DNA of 64,000 bases from positions 1 to 64,000 of the forward strand of contig VWZP01005668.1 in assembly GCA_013396995.1 (NCBI GenBank), written 5' to 3'. The DNA is from Dicaeum eximium (Eukaryota; Chordata; Aves; Passeriformes; Dicaeidae). The first letter of the stretch is position 1, and each line of letters opens with the position of its first letter. The notes under the pieces were generated by a model. The model had not been told where the DNA came from. It saw only the letters and a program-made list of their open reading frames with translations, and did not search any database. Positions 12,307 to 26,790 of the stretch are shown here, one piece after another. The translations under genes and the position numbers were made by a program.

Positions 12307-15300
12307 AGCATGGCTGCTAATTCTCATCAAACAAGGCAGAAGGGATAATATTCTGTGAAAAGCTACTCCATGTTTCCCAATAGTTTTCTTTAATCTTCTT
12401 CTGAATTATTTGGTTCCCTCCACCACAGAGGAAAAAATTCTGGGCTTGACAACTGTGATTCACCATAATAGTCATACTTTAGGAAACATTAGTCATTGAA
12501 ATAATACCCAATGATCTTTTGCAGCCACTCTCTTTCATTCTCTAGGAGTACATTAAGCCTATATAAACTCAGTATGTGGCTCAATCATTTTATTAGAATA
12601 TTTCTTTTAGTAGATGGACCAGAATCACTTCACTATATCCTCACGGGGCACTAATGTGATTTTGTCTCTGCCTGTCTCTTTCATTAAAAGCTCACTTCTC
12701 ACTTCTGTACCTGAAACAAATGATCTGGCTGACCCGAGTAATTCAGCCATACTCTGAGCACATTCTACTTCACTGAGTAATTTAAAGAGATTAATTTTTA
12801 TGTTTGAAAAGTCTAACAAGTGTCATTGCAGAGTATACAGATGCTATTACTTTCCATTTCCATCCACTACACTGCTACCTAGGTTCTCCCCACACAAAAC
12901 TTTTTCCTGTTTTCTGAGCAGCCACATCTATGGATAGAAGTGAGACCATCAGTTTGGCTGCTGCTTCTAAGCCAAGAAGTGCTAATTCACTAAGAGGGGA
13001 AGAAATATCTAAATGACAAATCAAGACTCCACTGCCTCTAAATACCCAGTTGTTTCCAGCTGCAAACAGACTTTTCTTCTCCTGCTTCTCCCTGTTTAGC
13101 AACTCTGCAAAGTTCCTGGGAGGCTGGTTCAGAAGGCAGGGAAGGAATCTACATCACAGAGGAAATTACCTCTCTGTTGGCAAGATCTGCTTGAAGCCAC
13201 CCTGCTTTTCTGGTGCAGATTAAAATGCCAGTTCACACAGAGGAGGGAAGGCAACAGAGTATTCCTGTTAGTATTTGATACAGCATAAAAAGCAAAGAAC
13301 TGATCAAAGTTAAATGACGCTGATGAAGCAGAAACAGGAAATGTTGTCACTAAATAAATAGCACAATGTCATTCGTATGTTGAAAAAGGGTAACATATTC
13401 CATGTAACTCTAAATAAGTTTTTTTTTATAATTAATAAAATATTGGACTATGATTTCATATAAAAGTCAAGATAGAACACGTGTAGACCAAAAATCTAAG
13501 CTAAAAGTCATGGTCCAGAAAGATAGAAATGGAACTAAGTATTCTGTTTCCAAGGTCTTCAACATGAAAGTTGAGAAATATTGAAGAGCCATGTGGAAAA
13601 TTTCTGCCCGTTTGGAAACCCATGTTTTCAACTTTGTATGCATGGAAATGATTAGAAATAAAGGAAAGCTATATATTTTTTACTGTAAACCAAGAAAAAC
13701 CCCTATTTTTGAACTTTTTTTTTCATAGCCTGTTTTTCAGACTCTTCTTATTACTGTTGTGCTTAATTCCAGGGTAGAATGTACCTACTTTGGTATGGTA
13801 TAAGATAAGATGTGCACTACAGACTGTGTGAAAAGGACACAGCTCTGCCAAGCTGAGCTCTTGCTGCTTCCAACAGGCACTGTGAAATCCCACCACCTCC
13901 ACAGCAAAGGAGTTTTCAAAACTCCACCAAGCCAGCCACTGGGTCTGGCAGACTGTCCTTACAAAATAGCCCAGCACCAGGTAATTCGGAGAATTTAGGC
14001 CCCAGCTGGTTATTATGCTCTTTATATAAAAGATCTTCCCATGTGGCAGTATCCCATACAAAGAAAATTGTAAATATAATGTTAACTCCGGTACAGATTT
14101 TTAAATTTGTTAATTATTTTTCATTTTAAATGGTCTATCTGTGTATTTAGGAAAAAGTGTGTTTCACATCTACAGACTAAATAATACATTGTGAAAACAT
14201 TTTCTTTGTTTTTAATTACAAATCATGAATTTTCATATGCAAGTCTGTAAACTTTGATGGATTATTGTTTAAAGGGTTTGTATTTTGTCTCTGCACTGTT
14301 TAAATGCTTTATAATTTCTATCAATGTCTAACTTAAGTTGAATAAATATTTAATCTAAATATAAGTAATTCTCAGCCAAACCGTGAGAGTCTCCAATTTT
14401 GGAAAGCGAATTCAGTGACAAATCAAAAGCAATATCATCAATTAAAAAGTTTGATTAGTTTGACTCTAGAATTTATTTGATTTCATTTTTTACTCTGTAT
14501 TTATCTGAAAGGGTTTGGTTTTCCATGGAAATTAATTTAAAGGAAGACACACAAGTCCTGTGCTGTATTAAATGGTCTTTTTCCCTTAGTTATTCTATTA
14601 TTCTATGGGCTTTTATTACAATTATTATTTTGATATATCTACACAATTTTAAATCTTGTAATATCCATGTAAAAATTATCCATGTCAAAATTTATTATAA
14701 AAATGGGTCAAAGTCAAATTTGTTACATGATTTGGAAAGAACTGCAAGTATGAAGGAGTGGGAAGCAGGGATCAAATGTGTCTTCCTTGGCTTACAGAAG
14801 ATGCTGGGAGAAGAAAGGCTGACACAGTTTTATGTCAATACATTTGATATCTTGGGCATTCTGGATATAATTGAATGCAAATAAAATAAGAAAAAAATGC
14901 CTTCTATCTACTGATATTTCAGCATTTGAGGTTGGTGGCTATAATATTATTTCCCACTCAGGTGTGCCATAAAATATGTTCTGTCGAAGAGTTGGAGAAG
15001 GAGAGGAAGGAAGGAGAGGAAATGACCTTTTCAGGTTATTCAGACTCTCACAGGAAGCCAGAGAAGCAGAACCACATCACACTGACTTGTTGGACTCTGT
15101 TCCAATTTGTCACTCTGTCCTAGTGCAAACTTCATCCATTTTGTAACACTGTAAAACCAGAAATTAACGCAACAGAAAAAGTTTCTTAGATAAACATTAC
15201 TGAGAGATGTAACTTACAGAGATTTCTTCTATAACCATTTTTTTAAAGGAAAAGCAACATTCCTTCTGACTGAATATGATGTTAGGTTTACCACCTCTAG

Positions 15301-17962
15301 CAAAACCAACACATTGTAGTTTTCTGGTTCACTTACAGTGCTACTGCACGTTTTATGCTTTTGCACAGTATGAGCATGGTCTCTATTTGATAATTAATAA
15401 CATCTGTCTCCTTTACATGACAAATAATGTTTCTTAAATGGATTTTTTTTCATTTTTACAAGTTTTTCATGAGTCTTTTAGGAAAAGTTTTCAAATCCTT
15501 AATTTTTTGCAAGTTTTTAAAGTTTCAAACATGTAGGAAGGCAGGTGATCTTAGCTTTTGAACCTGAAAGAACATGGTTTATTTAAAATTCAACCTGCTT
15601 CCCTTGTGGCTTCTTAAGCAGGGAATATATGAATAAGAAGAATTAGTCTTACAGTATGATATGTAAAGTATTTTGAAGTATAAAATGTATGCATTTTTAT
15701 AGGATGATTGACTGTCAAAAAGGTGTTTGTATTCCAGACTTGATATGTTTAGACTCCATAAATATTCAAAGAAATATCTTTGCTGTGTACTTTTAACATG
15801 TAAAGTAACACCTCCATTTTTAATTACAGGGAATCTCAGACACAAAGGAATTAAATTACCTCAACAAACACCACAAAAGCAGACACAGGAATTGAATATG
15901 GATCTCCTGAATATGAATTATTTGGTTTCATTTGCAGAATTAATCCTTTAAAGTGTTACTGTTCAGTGTCTTTCATTTGACATTTCTGCAGGATTTTTTA
16001 GCTCCAAATAGAGCAGGTTTAGAAAGCAGCAAGTAGCTCTGTATTTATTTCAGCAATTGTGAAAGGAAGCAGCTGGCTTGCTTTTATTCAAGTAAATTCT
16101 ATTTTTCTGGACCTTGAAACTTACTTTTTTCACCAGACAAGGAAATAACAAAATAGATGTCCATGAACTATGGTGCTGTGCCATGGCTGCTGATTGGAAG
16201 AAATGGGCTTGCAATTAGGAACCACATTTTCTGTTGAACAACACAATATATATAGTCAGTATTTTAGGGAGACTTACTTCATTCTTCATAAAGCTAAGCA
16301 ATCCAGGTAGATTTTATCTCAGCTAAATTTAGCTGCTTAAATAAATTCAGTCAGAAGTTCTATGGAGTATTGATATCTGAAATTTATATACTACAGTATA
16401 CAAAGTAGAAATAATAAATAAGAAGCCATGCATGAAAGAGATACTTTGTTATTGCATGGAACAAAGAGGTAAAAAAAATGAAAAGGACAAACAGAGAGAT
16501 AGAAGACATACTTGGGTTTGTATGTATTAGTTCCATTTAAGAGGTAGTTATTTTAAAAGCTTGCTTCCCTGGAGAAAAAGACTGCTAAGCAGTTACATTT
16601 ATCCTCTGAGAATTATGTAGCTGTTGTTTTGTCCATCTACCTGTTTACATGTGTTCTTTTCTTCCTTGGATGTAAATTTTGGCTATTATATAAAATTTGT
16701 TAAGTCTTTTTCTGTCAGGTTAGAAAATTAGCTCATAAAACAGTATTAATGTTTGTACAACTTTCCCAGATTTCTGGATGGAGTCAGTGGGGCTTTTTTG
16801 TAGTGACCACTGTAAAATTTAAACACAGCTTTTGTTGCTGCCAGTCACATTAGGGCAAAAGGAAGTTTTGTATCTCACAATGTTCCCACCAAATATTCAA
16901 AACCATAAGCTTCTTCTCTAATATAGAAACAAACTTTACAAATAAAATCCTTTTTCTAATTTTTGCTTTTAAATTTGATGATTATTTAACTGTAGAAATT
17001 ATCTACATGAAGAAACATTACAAAAAAGGAAGAAATCGATGGGTAAGGTCTGAGGGAGGCTGAAATGCATGCCTAGAAGCAAGTTGTGGATCAGAAAAGG
17101 CAAATAATTATTAATTCGTTTGAACATTTTACATTTTATTTTGTTATGTTTTTATGATGCAGGAATTTAATCCAAAATATCCAGAGAGATTTGGAATCCC
17201 ATTTTGCTATCTAGTGATATTAAAAATATTATCTTTAATAGACAGAACTCAGACACCAAATGTTATGTGGTATTTATAAGGTGGGAAGAAGTGGAGAATT
17301 CAAACCCCAAAGAAGTTGCATTTTCAGACAATTTGGTCAGTGGTCAACATTCCAAATGTTGCTATGAGCCTTTACAGTAGACTAAAGATGAGGAAATTTG
17401 AATGAGCTCTTGCGACCAAGGAGTCAATTAAATGTGTATGGCTGTGAAAACCCCACAGGTATGAAGGGCAGCCTGAGTTAAGGGTCCAAATTAAAACCAG
17501 TTTTCAAAACTGTTACTGATTATTATTTTTTTACTCTTTCCTGATGCTTTGCACTCTCTATCTTCCAAGTAACACAGAATGAAATTACAAATTTATGGAG
17601 AATATAGTTCCAAAATTAATACAGTGTACAGAATATAATTTCTGATTCCAATTCACAAGTTTCAGAGTACCAGCAGTTGCAGTGATTTGTTCCAGGCCAA
17701 ATCCTGTCCAGAACATTGACAGCTACAGCAGGCTAATTTCTAGTTTTATTGACCAGTGGTTAGTGTGATGTGTTTGAGCTGTGTCCCATTTTCAGCAACA
17801 TTTAATACCCTAAAATGAATGTGTCATCTTGTCATAGCTACAGTGAAAAAAGGACAAATATAGATTTTATTGCACTGAATCGTGATTCTTGTGAACAAGG
17901 CTGATGGTGTTTGGTTTTTTCTTTCATCAATACTGACATACACTTGAGCACCAAAATATACA
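12307..17962. other. Intergenic sequence, no gene
   Basis: Includes several very AT-rich stretches, notably 14090-14480. The longest open frame of the window (14477-14884, 135 codons) lies here, but it is composed of AT-rich codons and lacks any recognised domain. No interspersed repeat was recognised. Conserved noncoding elements could be present but cannot be told apart without alignment. Confidence 0.45.
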
Positions 17963-17974
17963 CACTCTCTCTCC

Positions 17975-18033
<59 letters not shown>
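17963..18033 (+). repeat. (CT)n microsatellite with short GT tail
   Basis: Interrupted CT repeats from about 17963 become a pure CT tract from about 17982 to 18026 and change to GTGTGTG at the 3' end. On the minus strand this is an AG tract. The length makes it likely to be polymorphic; a long homopurine/homopyrimidine tract of this kind can adopt non-B structures. Confidence 0.95.
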
Positions 18034-18472
18034 CTGTTGCTTCTAAAATTAAATTCAGGTACATAAGCCCACAGAACTAATCACTTCTTCCACTGCTGTG
18101 GCTATGGAGGCAAAGTTGAAGTGGTGCCTAGACATGAACCACCTGTGTCCATCCTCTCATTGTGACCTTAATACCACGACAGACTTTGTTTTTCCTAGCT
18201 CCTTTGTAACCTTCTCTTGTAGTTTTACCTTCTATTCAGGATGTTTTTACATCCTATCCTAAAAACAGTTACCTGAAATGGCATTTCTCAATTTCCAACT
18301 TCATCGCTCTATGCTGGCTCCTCTTTGACACAAAGCTTGCAAATTGTTTTTGGCACCAAGGCACTCTCTTTTCTTTGTCCAAATGAATGTAAACCACCTT
18401 CTAGTAAAGTCTATATGTATTTCTTGTTTCTTTCAAACAGGGCAGTCCTCTTCATAACTATTAATTTTCCAC
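18034..18472. other. Intergenic sequence, nothing recognised
   Basis: Unique-looking sequence between the CT microsatellite and an A-rich tract. No exon supported. Confidence 0.45.
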
Positions 18473-18506
18473 AAAAAAAAAAAAAAACAAAAACAAAAAA
18501 AAAAAA
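18473..18506 (+). repeat. A-rich tract
   Basis: Runs of A interrupted by single C residues. The sequence in front of it shows no coding or SINE similarity that I recognise, so a retroposed transcript tail is possible but unsupported. Confidence 0.85.
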
Positions 18507-21500
18507 CTGAGAAAGGCGATCATGGTGAATTATTGCTTAGTGAAAGATAAGATTCAGATCATGGTGTTTGGGAGTCCAGGTTGTGGGTCTTCTACAGAAA
18601 TTATAAGGAAATAATCATAAGATCCTGAGACATTAAAATCTAGGAGAAAATACTCATGGAAAACTTTACCCTAAGACAAATTCCTGAGAATATCTCTGGA
18701 AAGAACCAGTTCAATGACACAAGCTTAGAATTAATACTTTCCAAAAGTTAAGTGCCAGTGAAAGACATCTGTAAGTATGCAATTTTATTTTTAGGGAGAT
18801 AATTTAAAGATATTTTAAAAACAGGATATTAGCTGTGGAAAATTACTGGCCCTTGAACTGAAATAAATAAAATATGACCTCCAGTACCAAATAATTCCTC
18901 CCATCTTACAGCTATTCAAACATAGAAATCAATTGGTCATTTGTTGGGTGTTCAGCCCACAGAGAAATAAGCTCCCAGCTATGGCTGATCAAGATTTATG
19001 TGTTTATAAATATATAATTTTGGTTGGCAGGCTTTTTTGATCAAGCACACCCCTTTTTTAGAAGAAAATGGCACATTTCCATAAAAGTGACAAGTAATAG
19101 TAATCTTTCTCAGACAAGCTTCTATTTTGCTGAGTGTTTTAGTCTGAGGGTCTGAACATGGGAACTGTGCCAGATCTGGGGAGGTCCTGTGAATAGTGCT
19201 ATGTGAATAATTGTATTTCAGTACTTGAAAAGTGAAAATGAGGCTTTGGTACTTTAAAAATGAAAATTAACTTTTAAATTGAATAGAATGCAAAACTATT
19301 TTTCTCTATCTGTACAAAAAAAAATAGATTTTTTTCAGAATTAAATGTTATATCCATAGTGAACCTCAGAGGAAAGGTCTAAGCAGATTTGTGTCAGACA
19401 ATCCTCTTGTTTGGATGGGAATACAAAAATAATGGACCACAGATCAACCTTATGCACTGGTATATTAAAGAAAGATAATAAACAACAAAACCAAGGAGAG
19501 TTCAGATTTATTAATTTAAATAAAATGCTGACACAGTTTACAGTCATATCTCTCAACTGTGGACATTTAATCAATGATGTATTGGATTAGCATAGGTAAG
19601 ATACACACTCTTGGTTGAAAAGCTTTATGAGCCTAATCACTTCCATGAAGCTTTTTCCATGAAAATAGTTGTATCTGAAATCATTCAATGAATTCAATAT
19701 GAATTTGGCAGCAGTTGGGAGACACCAGTCACTGGGATCAGTTTTTATGACATTAACAAGCCCTGACATCTATGCTATATTAATTCCAGGAGCTTAATTC
19801 TGGAATAGCTGTAGTTTGATACCATGGGCTGGTGCCCAGCAACAGCAGGAGCATATTGGGTACAGTATTCAAATGTATCTTCCAGTTTAGCTTCATCCCA
19901 GAGGAATCCACTTTGTATCTTCTCCCACTTCTGCACAATGTAAGCCAAGGTGTGGTTGGAAAACAGAAAATTCACTCCAAAGCCAAAGTCTTGAGCAGAA
20001 CAGAAGTGTTCATGTGGACAAATGCACACTGAGCCTGCTCTCCTGTTTCTCCCCAGGTAAAGTGTTAGTGCAGTCAAAACAGGGTAGAAATTCCCCAGGT
20101 TATACTGATTAGTTCCTTTCCTTCTATAACATTTTTTTTATTCATAACCATCACTTCAGTAGAGGCTACAGGTGAATCTACTCAAACTTGGGCGTGCTTT
20201 GACCTTGAGACCAGAAATTACCTGGAGTAAGTGTTGATTAGTCACTAAGTAACTCACACAATGACATGCAATCACAGAAATTTAACTTTTCTCATAAAAT
20301 TGCCAAACTAGTGAACTGTAACACAGCCCTCAGGGTATTATTAGACAGTTTGAAACTAGTAAAACACAGAGGATGATAATCACAACTCAGGACCTCAGGA
20401 TTGTAGGGAAACCTTTGGTGCACACTTTATGTAAATGGATGTGACTAATCTGCTCTATAGTATGTTATCCCTAAGCTGTATGGACACAGGTTCTTGTAGC
20501 CAGGAAACATCCCCCGGTTCCCTTTGCACTGGAGACAGAATTCCCAGCTCCACTTCCACCCCTGGCCTTCCTTTGCTTGCCCTCACATCTCTGGAACTGA
20601 TTCTGCCCAAGCAACACCTCAGTTTCTCACCCTGGAACATTTTTTTTACTGTACACATGCAAAATTTGGATCTTTATCTGGAATCAGTTTCACAGAAATG
20701 ATCATCTGTTTTGGGCAAATTACCGAAACAGGATAAACAGGTCTAAAACTAAGAAATACGTTGTTCTTTTCTAACACTGGGAACAAAATTTTTCTGTTTC
20801 ATTTCCTATTTTTCTGTTACTAAAAACAATCCAAGATTTTGAAGTTCAATCCAGCAAATCACTGAACATTAACTTAAAACACATGAATGCCACTGTTAAA
20901 ATCAGCGGAACTGATTTTACAGTTTGTAGTCAGAAGGGTAAATCTGTTGCCTTGGATTATTGGAACAGAAGAAATTTATTTTATTTATAGTGTTTTCATT
21001 TTTTCACAAGTAATGCAGCAAGTAACTTGATGCAACCCCAAAAATTCCGTTTTCTGAATTTAAGGCATAAAATAGTCTTTATTGAGTGAATGTTAATAGC
21101 ATATTCACACTTCTCATTGACAGTAATAATTTCAGGATATTTGGTGTTCTTAGCTGTCCCTATCAATAGAAATTGAATCAAGTAATTTTTCACAACCAGA
21201 GAATGAGACCATCCTGTTTCTGGCCTTTCTGATGATGCAATAAATTGGCTATGAATCCATAGGAAAATTTAACTGAAGGAATAAGAGCTACACAGACTGC
21301 AGGAGTGATACATAGGAACCAAAATGAGAGGGTTCCACATTTTTCAGAGCACTTCCATATTCCAGATGATTAAACAAATAATATTTTAATTATTGTTATT
21401 TTTAAAGCTTTATCATGGCAACCACTATGGTAGTTATACTGAGCACCAACTAACCCAGGAACACCAGACTGTACAACTTGCTGTATTGTAAATCAGGGAT

Positions 21501-24500
21501 TTCCCCAGGCAGCCATAATTTGTTTGTCCTTCTGGTTTTGTCTACTTTAACTTTTCTATTTTAAGGACTACACATGTGCTTTGTGTTAGAGTAGGGAAGT
21601 CATAGCAGACTAAACTACAGTCTATGGTGACTTTGCCTTTCAGGTCGTGCCCTTCTTTGGTCTTGGCGGAAGATGGTCACATATAAAAACAAATTATGAT
21701 TCAGAGAATCCCTACAGAGACATTAACCAGAGAAATGTGGTTTTTACTGTGCCTTCACCCAATGTACTATGTCCCTGTAAAAATAGTCTTGTACTGGTCT
21801 AATTAACTGGCTCTCTAATCCTTGCCTTGCCCACTACATACAAAGTGGTTTTGTAAATTCAAAAGAGACATGGTCCTGAGCCACAACATTTATAAGATCG
21901 TGGCATCCAGGGATGGAAAACAACTAATACATCACTGGGTACACCTCCCCAGCAAGGCAGGGCAGCCTCATTAAAAATGCCTCAAATAACATGGCTCTGA
22001 CCACATCCCGAGCCAGCCAGTCTGCTGGCTCGTTCACCCTGCTGCTGTCAGGCTGTCCTTGATTTTCTTGGTAGCTTGTTTCACAGCTCCAGCCTCTAAC
22101 TTTGAATTCAGCTCTGCTACGGAAAGGGAGCAAACCTCCCTAGCCTGAGGACAGCCCTTCACATACAGACAATTGCTCACCTCCTGTTTATGCTTCTATC
22201 TCATTACTGTTCTTTTGAATTGGGGAAATTTGTTTACATGAAATTTCTCTACCAGCCAACAGCGCCTCAGGATTCGATTTTTGATGTTTTTCCCACATCT
22301 CGCAATACTATTGCATTTTCACTACGCAACCATAGCACTGCATTTCTGAGTATTTGTTCTAACAACTGAAACCATGGGTTTTGCTACTGGAACAATGTAA
22401 TATGATTATGAAGAGGGCAGTATCTCAGTAAATGAGGGTAATACTTGTACAGCCTTAATAATGATATAAATTAACCTTAACAGGCAGACAACACATTTCC
22501 CTGAGATAAACAATTCACTTCTCCAGTTGTAAAATAGATTGAAATGCCTCTTTCACTTCCTCAAGGTTGTAATTTAAAGGATTTGCTTAATGCTGTTTGA
22601 TACCCTGTCCAGAAACTTCTTGAAAGCTGAAGTTGTTGGCTCTTCAATAAAGAAAATTTATTATAGCCCTTGGTTTCAGGGTTTTTTTGTTTCCTTTTTT
22701 TTTTCTCTTTTTCTTTAAGTGAATGTGTTGGTGGTTCAAATAAATATCTGTCTAGGCAGATGTCAAAAGTGAAATCCAATTATAAAAATTTTATTTATTA
22801 TAATAATAATAAAGCAGATTTTAAAAAAAAAGTGGTGTAAAGAACACCCAAGTTCTGATTTTAAAGCCAGACCTTTTTGCTTCAGCTACCACAGAGCAAA
22901 GGGCAGTCAGTCAGTCAGAGCAGGAGTTCCCTTACACAGAGCGTGGGTGCAGGGAGGGCGTGTGTGTACAGTAAAGTGGTTGGAAACACAGCAGTGGATT
23001 TCGTGGTTTTGTCCTTTGAAAGCTATCATCTGGTTAATGCTGGGATTTCTGAAGACCTCAAGGGAAATAGATTTTTCAGTTCTCACCACACTGGGGGTTC
23101 TTTTCTTGGAGAGGTTTTGTACAGTCTGAAAGGTTCGAGAGCTCCTTCCCAAAGCTCCCCATGGCTGCAGTGAAATCAGCCACTGCTCACCAGGAATTGC
23201 TGCAAAACACTGGGGATTTGTGCCCCTCACTACTCAGCATCCCAGCACCTGGGTGTTAGCTGCCTGACAGCTGTACAGGGATTCAAAGCAGGATATATTC
23301 CTAGGAACATCTTTAAGCCAAGGGGAGAATTAATGCTTTAACCACTGTGACACAGAAGCGCATCCGCTAAGCTTCTTTGTGTGCTGAAGTTGGATACAGA
23401 CAGCTCACTGCCAAGCACACTCTCTGTTAAATGCCAAAAGAATTTCTTTAGATTTACTTCATCTTTCCCTCAGGTTTTGGACCCAGGTTGCTGTCACAGG
23501 AAATCTAATACATTTAGCAGATTATGTCCCACTGTTGCAAATGCCATGGCATACACCAGCTCTCTGGGTTTGGGGTCTGTCATGGCACATGTCTTCCACC
23601 ACCAGGAGTAAAAATGCAAACTGAGTGTAGCCCAGAACTTGTGTCCAGAACTGTCAATGTCATCACCTTGCTCAAATAGGAATGTGGAATCTTTTAGTGG
23701 GCAATAAAACCGGTATTGGTTTTTAAGTATTCTGCACCCAAATGCATTTGTAGGTCTAAAACCTGCAACTGATTTGTTGTCAAAATGGTTTATTTTTTAA
23801 CAAATGCTTTACATTTCAACTTAAGATGATAATTGCATTAAATGATGGTCACAGGCTTCAGACAGAAAATGTGTAGGTTATAATTTTGCACATCTGATCA
23901 TGGAAAGAAAGATGTTATCCACAATTGACTCCAACAATGGCCAAATCACTTATTCTTCTGTACAGAAATTAATAGCTTGGAACTGAGGCCCCTAAATTGC
24001 ACCTTTAAGTCATAAAATATCATCCTTTCTTAACTAGTTATTTGTTTGTAGATTTGTCTCTTTTTCAAACAATGAAGAAACAAGAAGAAATCAACTGGAA
24101 GAAAAGTCATGTAAAGGGAGAACTAAACAGTATTCACATTGATTATTTGGGATAAAAAAAGGCATCATTAACCTTTAATAAAATATATTCCTCACTCTGA
24201 GTTAATAGGAAATATCTGAGGTATAATTATTTAATATTAGACTTTTGACCATTACATTTTTATTTCCTGCTCAGTGATCAGGATAGGAAATATGCCATAT
24301 TTCATCTTTATCTTCAACAAACAGCTAACTGTTTCATTTATTTTTTTCTTTTGAGAGACTCCAGTAATTATTCAGTAGCAAAAATATCATCAAAAATATA
24401 TTCCTCTAGAGAAATCAGTAATTTGATTTTCATCCATAACTAACTGTACAGATTGCTGTGACCCATGTACTAATTGTAAGTCAGGCACATGGAGTTGATT

Positions 24501-25639
24501 TCAGGAATAAGATACACTGATATGCCTGGTTTTTAGTCCAACCTATAAAGAAATCTGTTAAGAGACCTGAATTTAAAGAAAGAAATATTTATTCCTGTTT
24601 TTTATAGGGTAGCCAAAATACCCAATCTATGTTCCAAGCAGTACTGACATTCACCTGTAATTACACATAGAAACAATGTTACTGCAAACAATAATGTTCC
24701 AAGGACAGTCTGTTTCTATATTTATCTGTCAAAACCCTGTCCTTCTGGAGTGGATAAATGTAATTTAACTGAGACTCTTTTTCTTCTTCCAGAGCATTAA
24801 TTTATCATGTAATTTTGTGGCTCTTTTGAAGTACAGGTTCATGTTCAGTCAAACTCTTTTGCTTAATGAATATTGTCTAAATTTTATCTTGGATCAAAGA
24901 GAATGCACGGTGTATAAAACAAGAGAAATAACACTTCCCTGTCCTGGAGGCATCTCAACACTCCTAGTTTCACAGAGTTTGATTCCCAATGACAAAAGCA
25001 AAGTCCAAAAACACTTCTAGTCTGAAAATTCCACAGAGGACCAAGACTTATTATTGTTTACTGTTATTTCCTTGTAACAAGCAAGATCTGGCAGCATTCT
25101 TCTGCTATCAGTTAGCATAACCTCCTGAGGGTCAGTGGTTGTGGGGTCATTGAAGTGGTGGTTCTGCTCCTTTTTCCTTGAGAGATTCCCAAAGATATTA
25201 TTGAGTGATTACTCACCTGTAGGATCAGCTTTTTTTCTTTCTTGTTGTGTCTTGTCAGCACTCTTAACAAACATGTCCACAGAGTTTTTATGGGTTGACT
25301 GGGAGTTAGGATGCTGCAGTACCTGACACAGAGTTGGGTGTACCCATTTCTCCCAGTACAGCTCACATGAGGAGTCGGTGGCCAGTTTGTACTGGAGGCT
25401 GGAGCAGACATGAATCCCCACCTCAAAGGTAGAGACAAGGCAGAGGCAACATTTACATGTGTTATAGACCTTTCCTTCAAATCCTACATCTGTTGTAAGA
25501 ATTTTTGTATGATAGAATTTAAAAGTCAACGTGTCAATATGAACTGCAATGCCCAGGGGACAAGTAGTGGCATAAAAAAGGTTTACAGATGAAACACTAT
25601 AAAATAAGTTGTTATGTAAGCATCTTTTAAATCTTTTTG
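18507..25639. other. Intergenic sequence, no gene
   Basis: Ordinary AT-rich sequence with many short overlapping frames. Somewhat GC-richer intervals occur at 20500-20640 and 22870-23280; neither shows recognisable exon structure. A short (CAGT)n-like run lies near 22906-22917. Confidence 0.45.
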
Positions 25640-25745
25640 CATTAACTGAATGGAGGTATCATTATCCATGTGCTACATATACTGCAGGTACTGTACTAAT
25701 GCAAACACAGTTACCATTAACTTTGGTAAAGGCCACACAGTTCCT
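25640..25745 (+). mobile_element. Possible ancient MIR-like SINE remnant
   Basis: The order 'tatcattatcc' ... 'ttggtaaaggccacacagtt' resembles the MIR layout (ATTATCCCCATTTTACAGATG ... TTGCCCAAGGTCACACAG). The intervening part is badly diverged, so this is only a candidate; it would be among the oldest repeats in the window. Confidence 0.3.
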
Positions 25746-26709
25746 TTTGGGGTTGGTTACCATCTTTAGATCTCCAGTCATAGCCAGACAGAGACAGAAA
25801 AAAAGAGAGAATTCCTGTTTTGGGTCAGTGTATTGTCATCAGAAGAAGGAAGAGGTTTTGTAAATTTTAAACCTGGTTTCTAGTTATGGTTATGGCAAAT
25901 CTTGGACCACCTCAGCTTTACATGTTCTAAACATTTCATTTTGCTTTATGGTTATAATGTTTAGAATTTGTTACTAGTACTAGTAGCTGCAGATCTACTT
26001 ATTTATGTTGTGCTCCTGAGTTTACATTTCACTCTATCAGTTAAACCTAAACCAGTTCACACAATATGTCAGAAGTATTTTGTGTTAGATTTCTTAGATT
26101 TACAGGCTCAACAATCTCATTACGATTGCTCTGGATCTGCAGCAGCTGCAGCAAATCAAACCATGGTTCACAGACTTCACATAGCAGCTCACTATTAATC
26201 TGTAGTTCTTTTAATGGACTTCTTTACTGTACATAAAGACTGCATATGTACTCAGCAACCTTCCCCCCCCTTTATAAAAACTCATCATCTTCCTCTTTAG
26301 GATAGTGTAATTATAGGGATTCTACTGGCAATCAAATACAGGGTTTGCATTTGAATTTTCAAATACTCTTTACTTACAGGCATGATTTCTGGCATTTTTT
26401 TAACTTATCTGTCAGCATTTACTTAAATGGCAATTATGCTACTGAAACAAATTCAGGTTTGACAGAGATCTGTTGTATTTGCCTTATTAAATAGAAAATA
26501 AGGAGTAAACCTACCTTGTTTACTCTTCAGAGACCCTTGTACTGCACTACATGAGGGCTCCACAGCCCTGGGGCTTTGTGTTTGTACTGACCTAAGACTG
26601 AATCCTAATATTTGAACATCTGTGTTGCCATCCTTCTACCTACTGTTTAAAACTGTATAGGAAAAAGAGTAACCCCTTGGGGCAAGACTGTGTACCTATT
26701 AAATTGAAA
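25746..26709. other. Intergenic sequence, nothing recognised
   Basis: AT-rich sequence between two weak MIR-like candidates. No exon supported; a short C run lies at about 26263-26271. Confidence 0.4.
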
Positions 26710-26790
26710 AGATGCTGAGGTATGGAGCTTGACTGCCTTGCCTGAGGCCACACATTTCTCTTGGGTTGAAACTGTGTGTACCTTTCCACC
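26710..26790 (+). mobile_element. Possible ancient MIR-like SINE remnant
   Basis: 'gatgctgaggtatggagctt' followed by 'gccttgcctgaggccacaca' matches the spacing of the MIR core (GATGAGGAAACTGAGGC ... CTTGCCCAAGGTCACACA), with a later 'gggttgaaact' in the place of the MIR GGATTTGAACC block. Weak, from memory. Confidence 0.35.

Noticed and set aside
14477..14884. Longest open frame in the window (135 codons, +)
   Set aside because: AT-rich codons, no recognisable domain, no splice-bounded structure; compatible with chance in AT-rich DNA.
23125..23145. GGTTCGAG word suggesting a tRNA B-box
   Set aside because: No matching A-box, acceptor stem or cloverleaf could be built around it.
25112..25529. 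Overlapping minus-strand frames of 122 and 106 codons
   Set aside because: Two different frames are open over the same bases and neither resembles a known family. Mutual overlap points to chance.
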